DNA from: Nitrospira sp. BO4
GTDB taxonomy: Bacteria > Nitrospirota > Nitrospiria > Nitrospirales > Nitrospiraceae
DNA: 42,671 bases
Direction of reading: 5' to 3'
NCBI GenBank assembly: GCA_030144965.1
Contig: JAMPUU010000030.1
Location: 1 to 42,671 of the forward strand
Notes under the pieces: generated by a model
Database searches by the model: none
The model's input: only the letters and a program-made list of their open reading frames with translations
Told to the model about the DNA's origin: nothing
In this document: positions 10,569 through 19,049 of the stretch, one piece after another
Position numbering within the stretch: the stretch's first letter is position 1
Layout of the letters: each line of letters opens with the position of its first letter
Program-made: the position numbers and the translations under genes

Positions 10569-11117
10569 GAAAGTTGATCCTGTTTTCTCTCTCGTCGATC
10601 ATCTCAGAATATCTACCGATGTCTCCATTGAGATGATGTGGTCTTGGAGTACCGCGCATTCCCTTGTGCTTCTCTCCATAAGCTCTTCCTCGATTGGACA
10701 GGCCATATCGTTCATTTCTTCGGCCAGCTGCGCCAAGTCGTCAGACTGAGGGTGCTCTGGCCGCGTTCAGTGCACCGCGTCGCTGGGCCCATATAGAGCA
10801 TTCTTGCTCACTGTATCCATGAGAGTTATTCATCGGTACCAATATACTCCCATCGGGAGATACCAATCATTGAATGTGTGTAACTTTTAAGGCGAGGGCC
10901 CTGGGTTCGAGTCCCAGTCGGCTAACCAACAAATTCAGTAGGTTTGTCATTGCACCAATTCGCCCATCTTCAAAATTGTTCGTCTTCTGTCCGTGAACTA
11001 TCCCCAACTGAACCCCATTCAGTCCCACATCATATCGTATCGGCCCCCATACAATAATAAATCAAAATTTCCTTCACGCGAGCGATCTGGCTATGGTCTG
11101 TTCTAAATATGAAGTTT
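10569..11117. other. 549-bp gap containing tRNA fragment 2
   Basis: Between the convergent kinase and SDR genes. The only recognisable content is the tRNA 3'-half at 10884-10928. Composition turns AT-rich after 10930, as in the SDR gene that follows, consistent with a junction here. Confidence 0.45.
10884..10928 (+). repeat. 3' half of a tRNA-Lys(UUU)-like gene, copy 2 (putative att remnant)
   Basis: Identical to copy 1 (2730-2774) except two substitutions in the acceptor region (CAGTCGGCTAACCA instead of CAGCCGGCTCACCA). The T-arm is intact, and the 5' half of the tRNA is absent. It is in the same orientation as copy 1, 8.15 kb downstream. The two acceptor changes suggest it is the older or less constrained copy. 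Confidence 0.75.
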
Positions 11118-11933
11118 TCATTCGTGTTGTTCTTGATGGACGGGACACTCCGTCGTAGGAATGCTAAACAACTGGCTAAATCCGCCATCCACGACTAAAT
11201 CAGCTCCTAAGACATAATTGGATTCATCACTGGCCAGATACACCGCGCAATCGGCAATGTCCCTAGCTGTTCCGAACCGGCCTAAAGGCACTTTGTGGGT
11301 AATTAAGTCCTCCATACCCTTCAATTGCGCTTTCGGCAATCCGAGTCGTTCATAGAGAGGAGTGGCAATCGCCCCAGGACTGATACAATTGACCCTGATT
11401 TTCTTTTCAAGGAGAGCGGAAGAGAAGCTTCGGGCAAAGTTTCGAATGGCCGCTTTCGTGGCTGAGACAACACTGAGCAGCGGAGCACCGATTTCCGCGA
11501 GCCAGGCTCCGCTGAGTATGATGGAACCACCATTCTCAGGAAAATAGGAAATGGCCGATTGAACCGAAAGAAAAACACTTTTCAGGTTAGTATCAAATAA
11601 CCGGCTTAGCTGCACCTCCGTTGTGCTACCAAGTGGCGTCAATTCAGCAATGCCAGCATTCAAGAAAAGGACATCCAGTCGGCTTTGCTCCTCTTGTACC
11701 CGTTTCAGCACTTGAACGAATCCGCTCGCATCATTCGAATCACAAGAGACCCCAGTTACTTTGCCATAACCCAAGGAATTCAAGTAATTGACTGTTGCCT
11801 CTATTGTTTCCACGTTTCTACCTGTGAAATATACTGTTGCCCCTTCCTCCAGAAAACGCTGGACGGTTTCTCTACCGATCCCACTATTGCCACCGGTCAC
11901 CAGAGCCACCTTGTTATTAAGTCGATCACTCAT
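11118..11933 (-). CDS. SDR-family oxidoreductase lacking the catalytic tyrosine
   Basis: 271 aa from the ATG at 11933 (AAAGGA ten bases upstream; an upstream TTG at 11969 would add 12 residues). Rossmann fold with the NAD(P) motif VTGGNSGIG, the structural LNAG, the catalytic Ser region LSGAW and the C-terminal DGG. The active site should read Y-x-x-x-K, but the sequence is S-V-V-S-A-T-K, so Val stands where Tyr is expected while Lys is kept. The codon is GTC, two changes from a Tyr codon, so this is not a single miscalled base. It may be a binding protein or use other chemistry. It heads away from an AraC-controlled cassette of four minus-strand genes. Confidence 0.85.
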   Translation of the reverse strand: MSDRLNNKVALVTGGNSGIGRETVQRFLEEGATVYFTGRNVETIEATVNYLNSLGYGKVTGVSCDSNDASGFVQVLKRVQEEQSRLDVLFLNAGIAELTPLGSTTEVQLSRLFDTNLKSVFLSVQSAISYFPENGGSIILSGAWLAEIGAPLLSVVSATKAAIRNFARSFSSALLEKKIRVNCISPGAIATPLYERLGLPKAQLKGMEDLITHKVPLGRFGTARDIADCAVYLASDESNYVLGADLVVDGGFSQLFSIPTTECPVHQEQHE

Positions 11934-12087
11934 TTTGTTTGTATCCTTTTGTGTTTCACTCAAAACCAAGTCACCTTATTCACCTGATTTCACTTCCTTC
12001 TCTGTCGTGCTTTGGCACTACCGGATTCAGAGACCGAACAGGCTCGAGGCACCATCAAATGTGAAAACTTCATAATCCCAGCTCTGC

Positions 12088-12702
12088 CTATAGGGTTAAC
12101 CCTGTCGGCTGTAGCACGGCCAAGGCTTCGTCCTTCACGACCTCTGTCAGAGCACCAGTGTCGATATCATAGAAATAGCCAAAGATGTTCACGTGCAGCG
12201 GCGTCCCAGCGTGGGCTCGAATGAGTCCCGTATCTCGTTTTAGCGATGCTTCATAATCCTCGATGCAGATGCTTCCCGGGTCGTAGAGGTTTGAAATGTC
12301 CGCATGTTGTTCACGTTTATAGGCATCGATTATCCCTTTGGGGGTAAAAGTCGTCGCTCCACAATAGGAATGATGCACCACGACGACATTTTTAAGGCCG
12401 AACAGATGCTGTGCGACGGTGATAGAACGTAGCGCATCGATCGCGCGGCCTCCGGCCACGATGACCGGGAAAAGTGTTGTTGAGCTGGCGACGCGCTTGC
12501 CAAACCCGTCAAGGATGACTTCACCTGGAAAGACTTCATTGTCCAACAGTTCGGCCACGGCATTGGGTATAGCCGCTGCTCGTGGGTCGTAACAATAAAT
12601 GACAAGAGTCGTGAGTGGCACAGCATGCGAAAACGCCTCGCGGGTTTTGGCCTCATGAAATGTTGGGCTGGCGCTGAACGCATATCGGTCGAACTGGCTC
12701 AT
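12088..12702 (-). CDS. Beta-carbonic-anhydrase-like protein
   Basis: 204 aa. The beta-class motifs are present: C37-Y-D39-P-R41 (C-x-D-x-R, zinc ligand and Asp-Arg dyad) and H111-S-Y-C114 (H-x-x-C, zinc ligands). The family normally interconverts CO2 and bicarbonate; this subgroup with CYDPR and a longer C-terminal half is less well characterised, so the substrate is uncertain. ATG 12702 has AAGGAGG (revcomp of CCTCCTT) at good spacing. No signal peptide, so cytosolic. Part of the minus-strand group 11118-13718, although 230 bases separate it from the ABM gene. Confidence 0.8.
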   Translation of the reverse strand: MSQFDRYAFSASPTFHEAKTREAFSHAVPLTTLVIYCYDPRAAAIPNAVAELLDNEVFPGEVILDGFGKRVASSTTLFPVIVAGGRAIDALRSITVAQHLFGLKNVVVVHHSYCGATTFTPKGIIDAYKREQHADISNLYDPGSICIEDYEASLKRDTGLIRAHAGTPLHVNIFGYFYDIDTGALTEVVKDEALAVLQPTGLTL

Positions 12703-12891
12703 GTGTGGGCCTCCTTGTTGAAAGTTGTGCGCTTGGGGCGAAGGATCAAGCCATCCAAAGTGGTCGGTGCAGTCACTGATTCCTCGCCCGGGCGCGGTTT
12801 CTTGCGTGAATTTAGATACAGTAGAGCATCAGGTCGTTAGCGCGACTCGAAGCACCTACCTCGTGCCTGGGAAATTGCATTGTTAGTCCTG

Positions 12892-12918
12892 CTGGCGGCC
12901 TTTCTGCAGGGCCGCCAG
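12892..12918 (-). terminator. GC-rich hairpin after the ABM/AhpD-like genes
   Basis: CTGGCGGCC / GGCCGCCAG, nine perfect pairs around a nine-base loop, 14 bases past the minus-strand stop at 12933. No U-run follows on the minus strand, so termination would be weak or Rho-aided. Confidence 0.4.
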
Positions 12919-12932
12919 CCGATCACACTCCT

Positions 12933-13250
12933 TTACGAGACAAGCACCTCCTCCGAAAGCTTGGTGCCCAGAATCTCTATTTTTTCTATGGAAGGCGGCA
13001 CGGCTAGTAGATGTGGGGCGTTGGCAAAGAGGGCTTGAGCGATGGGCCCATTGAGATGAGCTTGCCTTCCCGACTCATCATGAAAAGCATCGAATACTGC
13101 GAAGGTGGAGGGACCCAGTCGCAGCGCGAACCACAGCGGAGTGGTGGTTTCTTGATTCGCTAATTCAAGACCTTGTTTTAGGAAGGCGGCCGTTTCTTTT
13201 TCCTTCCCCGGTTTCGCTTCAAGTCGTACAAAGAATCCTACTGAAAGCAT
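12933..13250 (-). CDS. Antibiotic-biosynthesis-monooxygenase (ABM)-like small protein
   Basis: 105 aa from ATG 13250, preceded by AAAGGAG; the frame is open upstream to 13307 without a ribosome site. Ferredoxin-like alpha/beta barrel pattern: VGFFVRLEAKPGKEKETAAF, then WFALRLGPSTFAVFDAFHD and HLNGPIAQALFANA. These dimeric barrels act as quinone-type monooxygenases or ligand-binding proteins. No cofactor residues can be pointed to. It lies between the AhpD-like and carbonic-anhydrase-like genes and is probably co-regulated with them. Confidence 0.75.
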   Translation of the reverse strand: MLSVGFFVRLEAKPGKEKETAAFLKQGLELANQETTTPLWFALRLGPSTFAVFDAFHDESGRQAHLNGPIAQALFANAPHLLAVPPSIEKIEILGTKLSEEVLVS

Positions 13251-13409
13251 GTCTAATTCTCCTTTCAATCGTTTTTTAATGTTGTTTGAGATGCTGAACG
13301 TACTCAATTGATATGAGGTTCAAGCTACGGAGGGCCTCTGCTACTTAGAAACACAGAAGGCATCCTCCAGCTCCTTGCGTGGGTAGACCAGCTTCTCAAA
13401 GGAGCTCCT

Positions 13410-13718
13410 TTAGATTTCCTTTAGGGCGTGGGTCCCGTGGGTGATTGCGCCGCCCGCACGAAGTGCTGCCGCAGCGAGAATAGTTTCGGCGATCTCAAGT
13501 TCCGACGAGCCTGCTTCTCGTGCCCTCGCCACATGAAGCTCAATGCAATAGGGGCATTGAATTGTTAACGCTACCGCGACGGCAATCAGTTCTTTGTACT
13601 TTTTGGGAATGGCTCCCTCCGACCAAGCTGCCTTGTCAAAGGCCCAAAATGCCTTCGTGGCTTCAGGAGCGTGAACTTCCAACTGTTTTAATCGTCCAAG
13701 ATTTTTCATTTCATACAT
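13410..13718 (-). CDS. AhpD/carboxymuconolactone-decarboxylase-like protein
   Basis: 102 aa. Carries the AhpD signature E-L-I-A-V-A-V-A..Q-C-P-Y-C-I-E-L-H, that is a CxxC pair followed by His with an upstream Glu, the proton-relay set of peroxidase-type members. Family members act in alkylhydroperoxide or antioxidant defence. Start ATG 13718 has AGGAGGT (revcomp of ACCTCCT) ideally placed. It is the first gene of the minus-strand cassette, facing the AraC regulator across a 181-base divergent promoter region with a perfect inverted repeat (13755-13769). Confidence 0.85.
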   Translation of the reverse strand: MYEMKNLGRLKQLEVHAPEATKAFWAFDKAAWSEGAIPKKYKELIAVAVALTIQCPYCIELHVARAREAGSSELEIAETILAAAALRAGGAITHGTHALKEI

Positions 13719-13754
13719 GCTGACCTCCTAGAGTGTGTGAGATTGAAAACATGT

Positions 13755-13769
13755 TGTGCAGGTTGCACA
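13755..13769. promoter_or_regulatory. Inverted repeat TGTGCA-N3-TGCACA, candidate operator
   Basis: Perfect 6-bp arms around GGT in the divergent region between the AhpD-like gene and the araC-type gene, 37 bases upstream of the former. It is placed to control the minus-strand cassette. AraC proteins more often use direct repeats, so another dimeric regulator is possible. Confidence 0.4.
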
Positions 13770-13899
13770 GTAAGAGTAACGGCGGGTTTTTGCCTTACCC
13801 GAATGACTGATTCTCTTAACAGGAGCGTGCTAAACTGCGTTTAATTTGATTGGATGACTGGCATACTTTGCCGAAACGCCCGCAGCGCAGCGGAATGAT

Positions 13900-14871
13900 A
13901 TGGATGTCTTGTCCGAGGTTCTTGAAGCCATCAAACTCGACGGCGCCGTGTTTTACAATGCGGAATTTTCAGCGCCCTGGTGCTTTTACTCCCCTCCTTC
14001 GACCGTGCTCGCGCCGTATCTGTCTGTCGGCGCCAAACATGTCATCATCTTCCACTTGCTGACCGACGGTCACGGTTATGCAGAAGTCGAAGGCAATAGT
14101 CTTCCGCTTCCCCTCAGTGCCGGGGATTTGGTCATCCTTCCTCATGGAGACCCGCATGCATTGAGAAACGGGCCGGTGGTCAAACCGAGCGACAATGGAG
14201 AGCAGGTGAGACAAGTATTGGCGCAAGGTCTAAAGGTTGCGCGCATGGGTGGAGGCGGAGAAGTCGCCAAATTCATCTGCGGATATATGGCGTGTGATCC
14301 GCAGCTTAGCCGGCTTATCCTGGGAGGGCTGCCACCCATTCTAAAGGTCAATGTGCGCACAGATGCCTCGAGCCATTGGCTCGAGCAAACCATCCGCTAT
14401 TCAGTGGATCATGCAGATCGGTCTCAGCCCGGTAATCGAGCGGTGCTCGCACGGCTATCAGAAGTCTTGTTCATCGAGACGCTGCGGCAATATATCGCCG
14501 CACTCTCCCCTGAACAGAGAGGATGGTTGGCAGGCGTTCGTGACCCAGAAGTCGGAAGAGTCTTAGCCCTCTTGCATCGCAACCCCGCGCACCCTTGGAC
14601 GATCGCATCCCTCACAAAAGAGATAGGGATTTCTCGATCCGTGCTGACGGAGCGATTTCGGCGATATCTCTCGGAAAGCCCGATGTCGTATCTTGCACGG
14701 TGGCGACTGTCCCTCGGAGCGCAACTCCTCCGATCTACGAGCAACAGTGTGGCCCATATTGCTGGTGAGGTCGGTTATGAATCGGAACCCTCCTTCAACC
14801 GCGCATTCAAACGGCAGTTCGGCCTTCCACCGGCCCGGTTCCGCAGCCAATCAAAAGCAACTGCGCGCTGA
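13900..14871 (+). CDS. AraC-family regulator with cupin sensor domain
   Basis: 323 aa. N-terminal cupin of the AraC_binding/cupin_6 kind (PWCFYSPPSTVLAPYL..GAKHVIIFHLLTDGHGYAEVEG..GDLVILPHGDPHAL). The C-terminal double helix-turn-helix starts near residue 220 (VGRVLALLHRNPAHPWTIASLTKEIGISRSVLTERF) and ends with the AraC signature VAHIAGEVGYESEPSFNRAFKRQFG. Regulators of this build usually stand next to the oxidoreductase or AhpD-type genes they control. Here it is divergent from the AhpD-like, ABM, carbonic-anhydrase-like and SDR genes. ATG 13900 is chosen; no strong ribosome site is seen. Confidence 0.9.
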   Translation: MDVLSEVLEAIKLDGAVFYNAEFSAPWCFYSPPSTVLAPYLSVGAKHVIIFHLLTDGHGYAEVEGNSLPLPLSAGDLVILPHGDPHALRNGPVVKPSDNGEQVRQVLAQGLKVARMGGGGEVAKFICGYMACDPQLSRLILGGLPPILKVNVRTDASSHWLEQTIRYSVDHADRSQPGNRAVLARLSEVLFIETLRQYIAALSPEQRGWLAGVRDPEVGRVLALLHRNPAHPWTIASLTKEIGISRSVLTERFRRYLSESPMSYLARWRLSLGAQLLRSTSNSVAHIAGEVGYESEPSFNRAFKRQFGLPPARFRSQSKATAR

Positions 14872-14938
14872 CCTTCCCTCCGAAAACTAGATCATTGGGA
14901 AGGAAGTACTGCGGAGATGGGCTTAATAGGAGGGGGGC

Positions 14939-14992
14939 ATGACACGTAAACGGCACACGGAAGAACAGATTGTAAGCTCCCCGCAATCGTAG
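14939..14992 (+). pseudogene. IS3-family transposase orfA, N-terminal fragment 1
   Basis: A strong ribosome site (AGGAGG, 14928-14933) and ATG lead into MTRKRHTEEQIV, the characteristic opening of IS3-family OrfA (typically M-x-R-K-R-H-T-E-E-Q-I-I). After 12 residues the match is lost and the frame ends at TAG 14990. The rest of the element is gone. Confidence 0.65.
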
Positions 14993-15046
14993 ACAGCCAA
15001 CAGGAGAACTTTCTGGCAGTATAGCCACCCTAATCAGGAGGTTTTC

Positions 15047-15090
15047 ATGCGGCAGTCGAAGTTCACCGAAACCCAAATCGTGTCGATCAC
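15047..15090 (+). pseudogene. IS3-family transposase orfA, N-terminal fragment 2
   Basis: CAGGAGG then ATG and MRQSKFTETQIVSI, again an IS3-type OrfA start (usual M-R-K-S-K-F-T-E-x-Q-I-V-x-I-L-K). Homology stops after codon 14. The frame stays open to 15547, but beyond 15090 it is antisense to the glycoside-hydrolase-like gene and not coding. Two different OrfA starts broken after nearly the same length lie within 110 bases. Confidence 0.65.
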
Positions 15091-15232
15091 TGCGCCAGAT
15101 TCATTCGTTTCTCCGGGCCGTATCATCCGGCCTGAAGGTCACGGAGACCATGCTATGTGGGTGACCGACCTCATCCGATTTTTTGGAGGTATAGGGAGTG
15201 CCGGCGTGCTGAACGAACTGCAAGTGAGGCTC

Positions 15233-16402
15233 TTACTGGTCAGCGGGTGGAAGTGTGCCCCCTGTGAAATCGATGATCGCCTTGCGTGTGTCTTGCTGCA
15301 GTTTGATCGGATCAGCTGTCGCGCTGTCTGCACGATCGGGCCAGATGAGTGCCAGATCGCAACCTTCCTTGGCGAGCAATTCCAGCCGTGCCCGCGTGCT
15401 GTCACCGCTCGAAAAGTCAGACAACCAGGCGCGTGCCAGACCCACGTTGTGATCGGAGCCGAACTCACCGACGAACGGCTTGGGATTCCCTGTAAAGAGC
15501 TGGCTACCCGCAATTTTCCCGGGATCAGCAGGATATCCGAGACCTGACGTAACCCAGCGAACGGTACTGTTGTCTGCATAGTAGTGGAATTGGGGTGCGG
15601 TCCCGGAGGGCAAGCGCGAAAGATCACTGTAATAACGATGACCGACCGTAGATTTGAACCCGGCCTTGTCAATTCGCTGGACTGCGTTTTCCAAGAAGGT
15701 CTTCAATTCGTTGAACGCAACTTCGGGTACGTGCTGAACCCAGTTTCTCGGATATGAATTGGCCCCGATGTCGAGATACATCCAGACAGGTTCATTGACG
15801 ATCTCCCACGCGTAAATCTGATCCTTGAACGGGATGGATGCTTGGAGCAGTTCGTCAAGCACGGTGTCCAAGAAGGTGCTCTGCTTCCCGAGGTCGCGAA
15901 TGATATCGGCGCGCCCTGCAGCACCGGTGTTCGTCCTGGGTCCAGTAGTGAAACGTTGGGCTGAACTGAATTCGAAGGAAATCAACGAAGGGATAATCTG
16001 CATGCCTGCGTTCTTGAAACGAGTTAACATCTCAACAAAATCCCGGCGAAAGCGAGCGTCCAGTTTGGCTGGGGGCGCAAAGTTGTAATCGGGGTACCTC
16101 GAGGCAGCCGCGACACTACGCGGTGCGCCGGTCTGAACTCTGAGAAAGGGAATCGGTCTGGGTCCGTGGTTGTTGCCGTGGCCGAGCAAGAACCACCGGA
16201 CGACGGACACTTTCATTCGGCTCAGATTGGCGAGATTGCGGTCGATGAAGTTGAAAAGCGGCGGCAATGGGATATCGGCGACTCGGCCAAGGGTCTCCTT
16301 TTGGTTTCGGGCGTCCCATTCTGCGTCTGCGACCCATAGGTCAGGACCAATTTCGGATCCGAATCGGTTGTACGAAACCGAATAGTTGAAGCCAACCCTC
16401 AT
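15233..16402 (-). CDS. Glycoside-hydrolase-like TIM-barrel protein (clan GH-A)
   Basis: 389 aa from ATG 16402 (MRVGFNYSVSYNRFGSEIG), which has AGGGAC six bases upstream and lies 13 bases after the stop of the preceding gene; the frame is open to 16456. Clan GH-A features are visible: IYAWEIVNEP, with the acid/base Glu after Asn on strand 4, and KPFVGEFGSD, with the likely nucleophile Glu on strand 7. There is also an RWFLLGHGNN segment and Trp-rich loops. No signal peptide, so a secreted cellulase role is unlikely without another export route. It is co-transcribed with the 877-aa GspG-domain protein. Substrate unknown. Confidence 0.8.
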   Translation of the reverse strand: MRVGFNYSVSYNRFGSEIGPDLWVADAEWDARNQKETLGRVADIPLPPLFNFIDRNLANLSRMKVSVVRWFLLGHGNNHGPRPIPFLRVQTGAPRSVAAASRYPDYNFAPPAKLDARFRRDFVEMLTRFKNAGMQIIPSLISFEFSSAQRFTTGPRTNTGAAGRADIIRDLGKQSTFLDTVLDELLQASIPFKDQIYAWEIVNEPVWMYLDIGANSYPRNWVQHVPEVAFNELKTFLENAVQRIDKAGFKSTVGHRYYSDLSRLPSGTAPQFHYYADNSTVRWVTSGLGYPADPGKIAGSQLFTGNPKPFVGEFGSDHNVGLARAWLSDFSSGDSTRARLELLAKEGCDLALIWPDRADSATADPIKLQQDTRKAIIDFTGGTLPPADQ

Positions 16403-16415
16403 AGCCGTCCCTTGC

Positions 16416-19049
16416 TCAAGCCATGAGCGCAGGGGCCGTATTGAGCTGAATGTCAACGCCCTTCGAGGGTGTGTATTCGAACCATTCGGCGATCAGCGAA
16501 GAGGGAGCCCAACTCGTAATGTCCGCATCCAGACCTTCGCCGCCAGACTTGTTGTCAGCGCCAAGGGAGGACAGCTCGTAGTCTGTGAACACCCCAGGGC
16601 ATTTGTAGATCCACGCATTTCCCCAGGGATCAGCAGCAGCCAGAGAAGGGTTCGCCAAGGCGGCGAGTCCCTGGACGGTCGAAGGGTACGAGCCGTTCGC
16701 GGTTTTGTAGTCTTCAAGAGCTGAAATGATCGCTTGCATGTCCAGCCAGGATTTGCGCTGGAGTGTGGACAGGAGGGGCCGAAAATCGGAGTCTGCATTG
16801 GCTGGCGGAATCCCTGGGTAATTTGTCTTGTCGTAGGCCTGGACTTCTTGGCCGATGGTTAGATAGGGATGTCCCGGTGGAAGAATCGCGCCAAAGGCTC
16901 CCTGATCGACGAAGGCGGTGAAAGCTTGTTCAAATCCCGGTCGAATGGTCAGCACGATCCGGGCACTGCCGGCGCGGAGAAATTTCTGCCGCTCCGAATC
17001 AGGATGCTCGAGAGTGCGCACGAAATCCCAAGCGGGTGGCACATCCCAAAAGTACGGATATAGAAAGTAGAGTAGGTTCTCCCATTCGATGGCTTGCTGG
17101 AGAAACTTGACCATTTCCTGATAACGGAACATTGCCATCCAGCCGCTCGAATCAAGGCCAAGCTTGTTTCCAGTGAAGGCTAAACCTCCAGACTGAACGG
17201 GTGGTGGGAACAATGCCGTCACACTGTCAGGCATGAAGTCGAAATCTGGACCGAGGAGCCAACGCAGGGCGCCCTTCATGACTTCGATGCGCTCTTCCTG
17301 ACGGAGTGTGAGCGTGTCAGGTCCTTCGATCCGTTTGCGCAGTGCATCGCGTTGGCTCGCGAGAGCCTGAATGCTGGTGTAGTAGGCATCGCGTGCGGCG
17401 TCATGCAGGGCCTGCCAGACCCCGAAACGCCACTGATCCATCGATGCGTCCAATGGCGCAAAGTCGATGCTGAAGGTGACGGCAGCCGCGTCCACATTCT
17501 GCAGGAAGTAGACGATTTTCTGGTGGCCTGTTCGGTTGATGAGAAAACCACCAGCGCTGCTCAAGTTCTCGATAAACGCTGCCTTGCCGTTGGTTCCGAG
17601 TCCCGGCGGTTGTCCGTAACCGAAGACGATGAAGTTGCGAGCCACCGGATCATTGTCAACGTTGCCGATCATGGCATCCAGCCAGATGGCGGAGATCCGG
17701 TATCCATCTGGCACGTCGACCGAGAGCTCGAAGAAGTGCCAACCTTCATCATCGCCCAGCTTGCCTAAACCCTGCACGGCACCGCCGATCCGCTGATTGA
17801 CAATAGGCTGTGGCGGAGGCGCAACGGAAACACCATACTGCGAGGCAAGGTTAAGATAGCTGCTTTCGTTAATGTCGGATACCAAGAGAGGAAAACTGAA
17901 CGGCGTGGAGGTCTTTGCGTCGAGGTAGGCAAGGAAGGCGTGCGATTCTCTCAGAGTAGCGCCAGGTTCGGGCACGGCGATATCATAGGTCATCCGGATC
18001 CCGTATTGGAGGAGACGAACACGCCATTTGCGCATCATGGAGTAATAGTCGATACGCATCGAATCGGTGGAGCTGGGGTTCGTAATGGTCCGGACTGAGG
18101 TATCTTCCTTTCCAACGGTCGCCTGCGTCTCAATCGTCACTTTGCGTTCTTTTCGCACGCGGGCGGCTGCCTTACTCGTGATCTCTGAGGCTTGCTTACG
18201 GCTTACCTGCTGGCTCTGGTCGTTGGAATCATTGACACCGAGCGAGGCATTCGTACTGAAGCTGACGGTACCATACGATCCAGAAACCGTTGCCCCCAGA
18301 CTGATCTGGCTCGAATGCTTCGTCTCGCTGTTGGTGGCATCAGCCAGTTCCGATTTTTCGGTCACGCCTTTTTCGCTGTAGTTCTCCAGAGAGTCGGTGA
18401 CGATAGAACTGAATTCCTCGCTAGTCGTGGCCCATTCCTTGTGAACCACATTCGTGGTTTCCTGGGGAGCGAGCGGAATTGTAGCGATCAGTTCGCCGCG
18501 TTCGATGCCGGCTGGCGCCATTTCAATCCGCTCCAGATGTAGCATGCCGATCGGACTGATCTGCACCGAGTTATTGAAGGTCGTCAATGCGTTGTGCGCA
18601 ATAATCACTCGCAGGTCCACAAGGCCGGAGGGCGGTGACACTGTTGCAGACTTGATCGACGGCACGACGCCGTCAGGGTTTGTGTTGACGGTTGAGACAG
18701 ACTGCCGCTGAGCCGTCCTCAACTCAATGACGGCGGCCCCGAATGCCTGAATTGCAGACACTGGAACGCCGGCCAGTCTGGCAGGCTCAGGCTTGGGAGC
18801 CACACGATCCGTAGCCTGCTCGAACGCTTGCAGCACGGATAGAGGTTCGGTCGCATCGTTGGCAGAGTTACGCATCATGTGATCGAGAGTTTGACGCACT
18901 TCGCCAGGTGCCAATTGAAGACTGTTTGCGAACATGGCTTTCTCGCCAGCGCGCCCAAGGTTTCCAACACGCGGATTCGACTGTGGAAGAGTGATGGGTG
19001 TGTAAGTAGCCTTGAGAAGAACACGATCAGAGTTCGTGATTTCCGCCAT
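16416..19049 (-). CDS. Large protein of unknown function ending in a GspG pseudopilin domain
   Basis: 877 aa, ATG 19049 preceded by AGGAGA. The N-terminal half is unfamiliar: a beta-rich region (IERGELIATIPLAPQETTNVV..), a Ser/Thr-rich low-complexity part with many S, T, N and Q (about 210-330), then MMRKWRVRLLQYGIRMTYDIAVPEPG. A lectin-like stretch follows (WHFFELSVDVPDGYRISAIW..). Residues about 771-847 match the C-terminal domain of the type II secretion major pseudopilin: ALEDYKTANGSYPSTVQGL, DPWGN, YELSSLGADNKSGGEG and D-A-D-I, including the calcium-site loop. The pseudopilin N-terminal helix and prepilin peptidase site are absent. No signal peptide. Downstream partner is the GH-like gene. 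Confidence 0.8.
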   Translation of the reverse strand: MAEITNSDRVLLKATYTPITLPQSNPRVGNLGRAGEKAMFANSLQLAPGEVRQTLDHMMRNSANDATEPLSVLQAFEQATDRVAPKPEPARLAGVPVSAIQAFGAAVIELRTAQRQSVSTVNTNPDGVVPSIKSATVSPPSGLVDLRVIIAHNALTTFNNSVQISPIGMLHLERIEMAPAGIERGELIATIPLAPQETTNVVHKEWATTSEEFSSIVTDSLENYSEKGVTEKSELADATNSETKHSSQISLGATVSGSYGTVSFSTNASLGVNDSNDQSQQVSRKQASEITSKAAARVRKERKVTIETQATVGKEDTSVRTITNPSSTDSMRIDYYSMMRKWRVRLLQYGIRMTYDIAVPEPGATLRESHAFLAYLDAKTSTPFSFPLLVSDINESSYLNLASQYGVSVAPPPQPIVNQRIGGAVQGLGKLGDDEGWHFFELSVDVPDGYRISAIWLDAMIGNVDNDPVARNFIVFGYGQPPGLGTNGKAAFIENLSSAGGFLINRTGHQKIVYFLQNVDAAAVTFSIDFAPLDASMDQWRFGVWQALHDAARDAYYTSIQALASQRDALRKRIEGPDTLTLRQEERIEVMKGALRWLLGPDFDFMPDSVTALFPPPVQSGGLAFTGNKLGLDSSGWMAMFRYQEMVKFLQQAIEWENLLYFLYPYFWDVPPAWDFVRTLEHPDSERQKFLRAGSARIVLTIRPGFEQAFTAFVDQGAFGAILPPGHPYLTIGQEVQAYDKTNYPGIPPANADSDFRPLLSTLQRKSWLDMQAIISALEDYKTANGSYPSTVQGLAALANPSLAAADPWGNAWIYKCPGVFTDYELSSLGADNKSGGEGLDADITSWAPSSLIAEWFEYTPSKGVDIQLNTAPALMA

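Noticed and set aside
15047..15547. 166-codon plus-strand frame starting like IS3 OrfA
   Set aside because: Only the first 14 codons are transposase-like; the rest is antisense to the GH-like gene.
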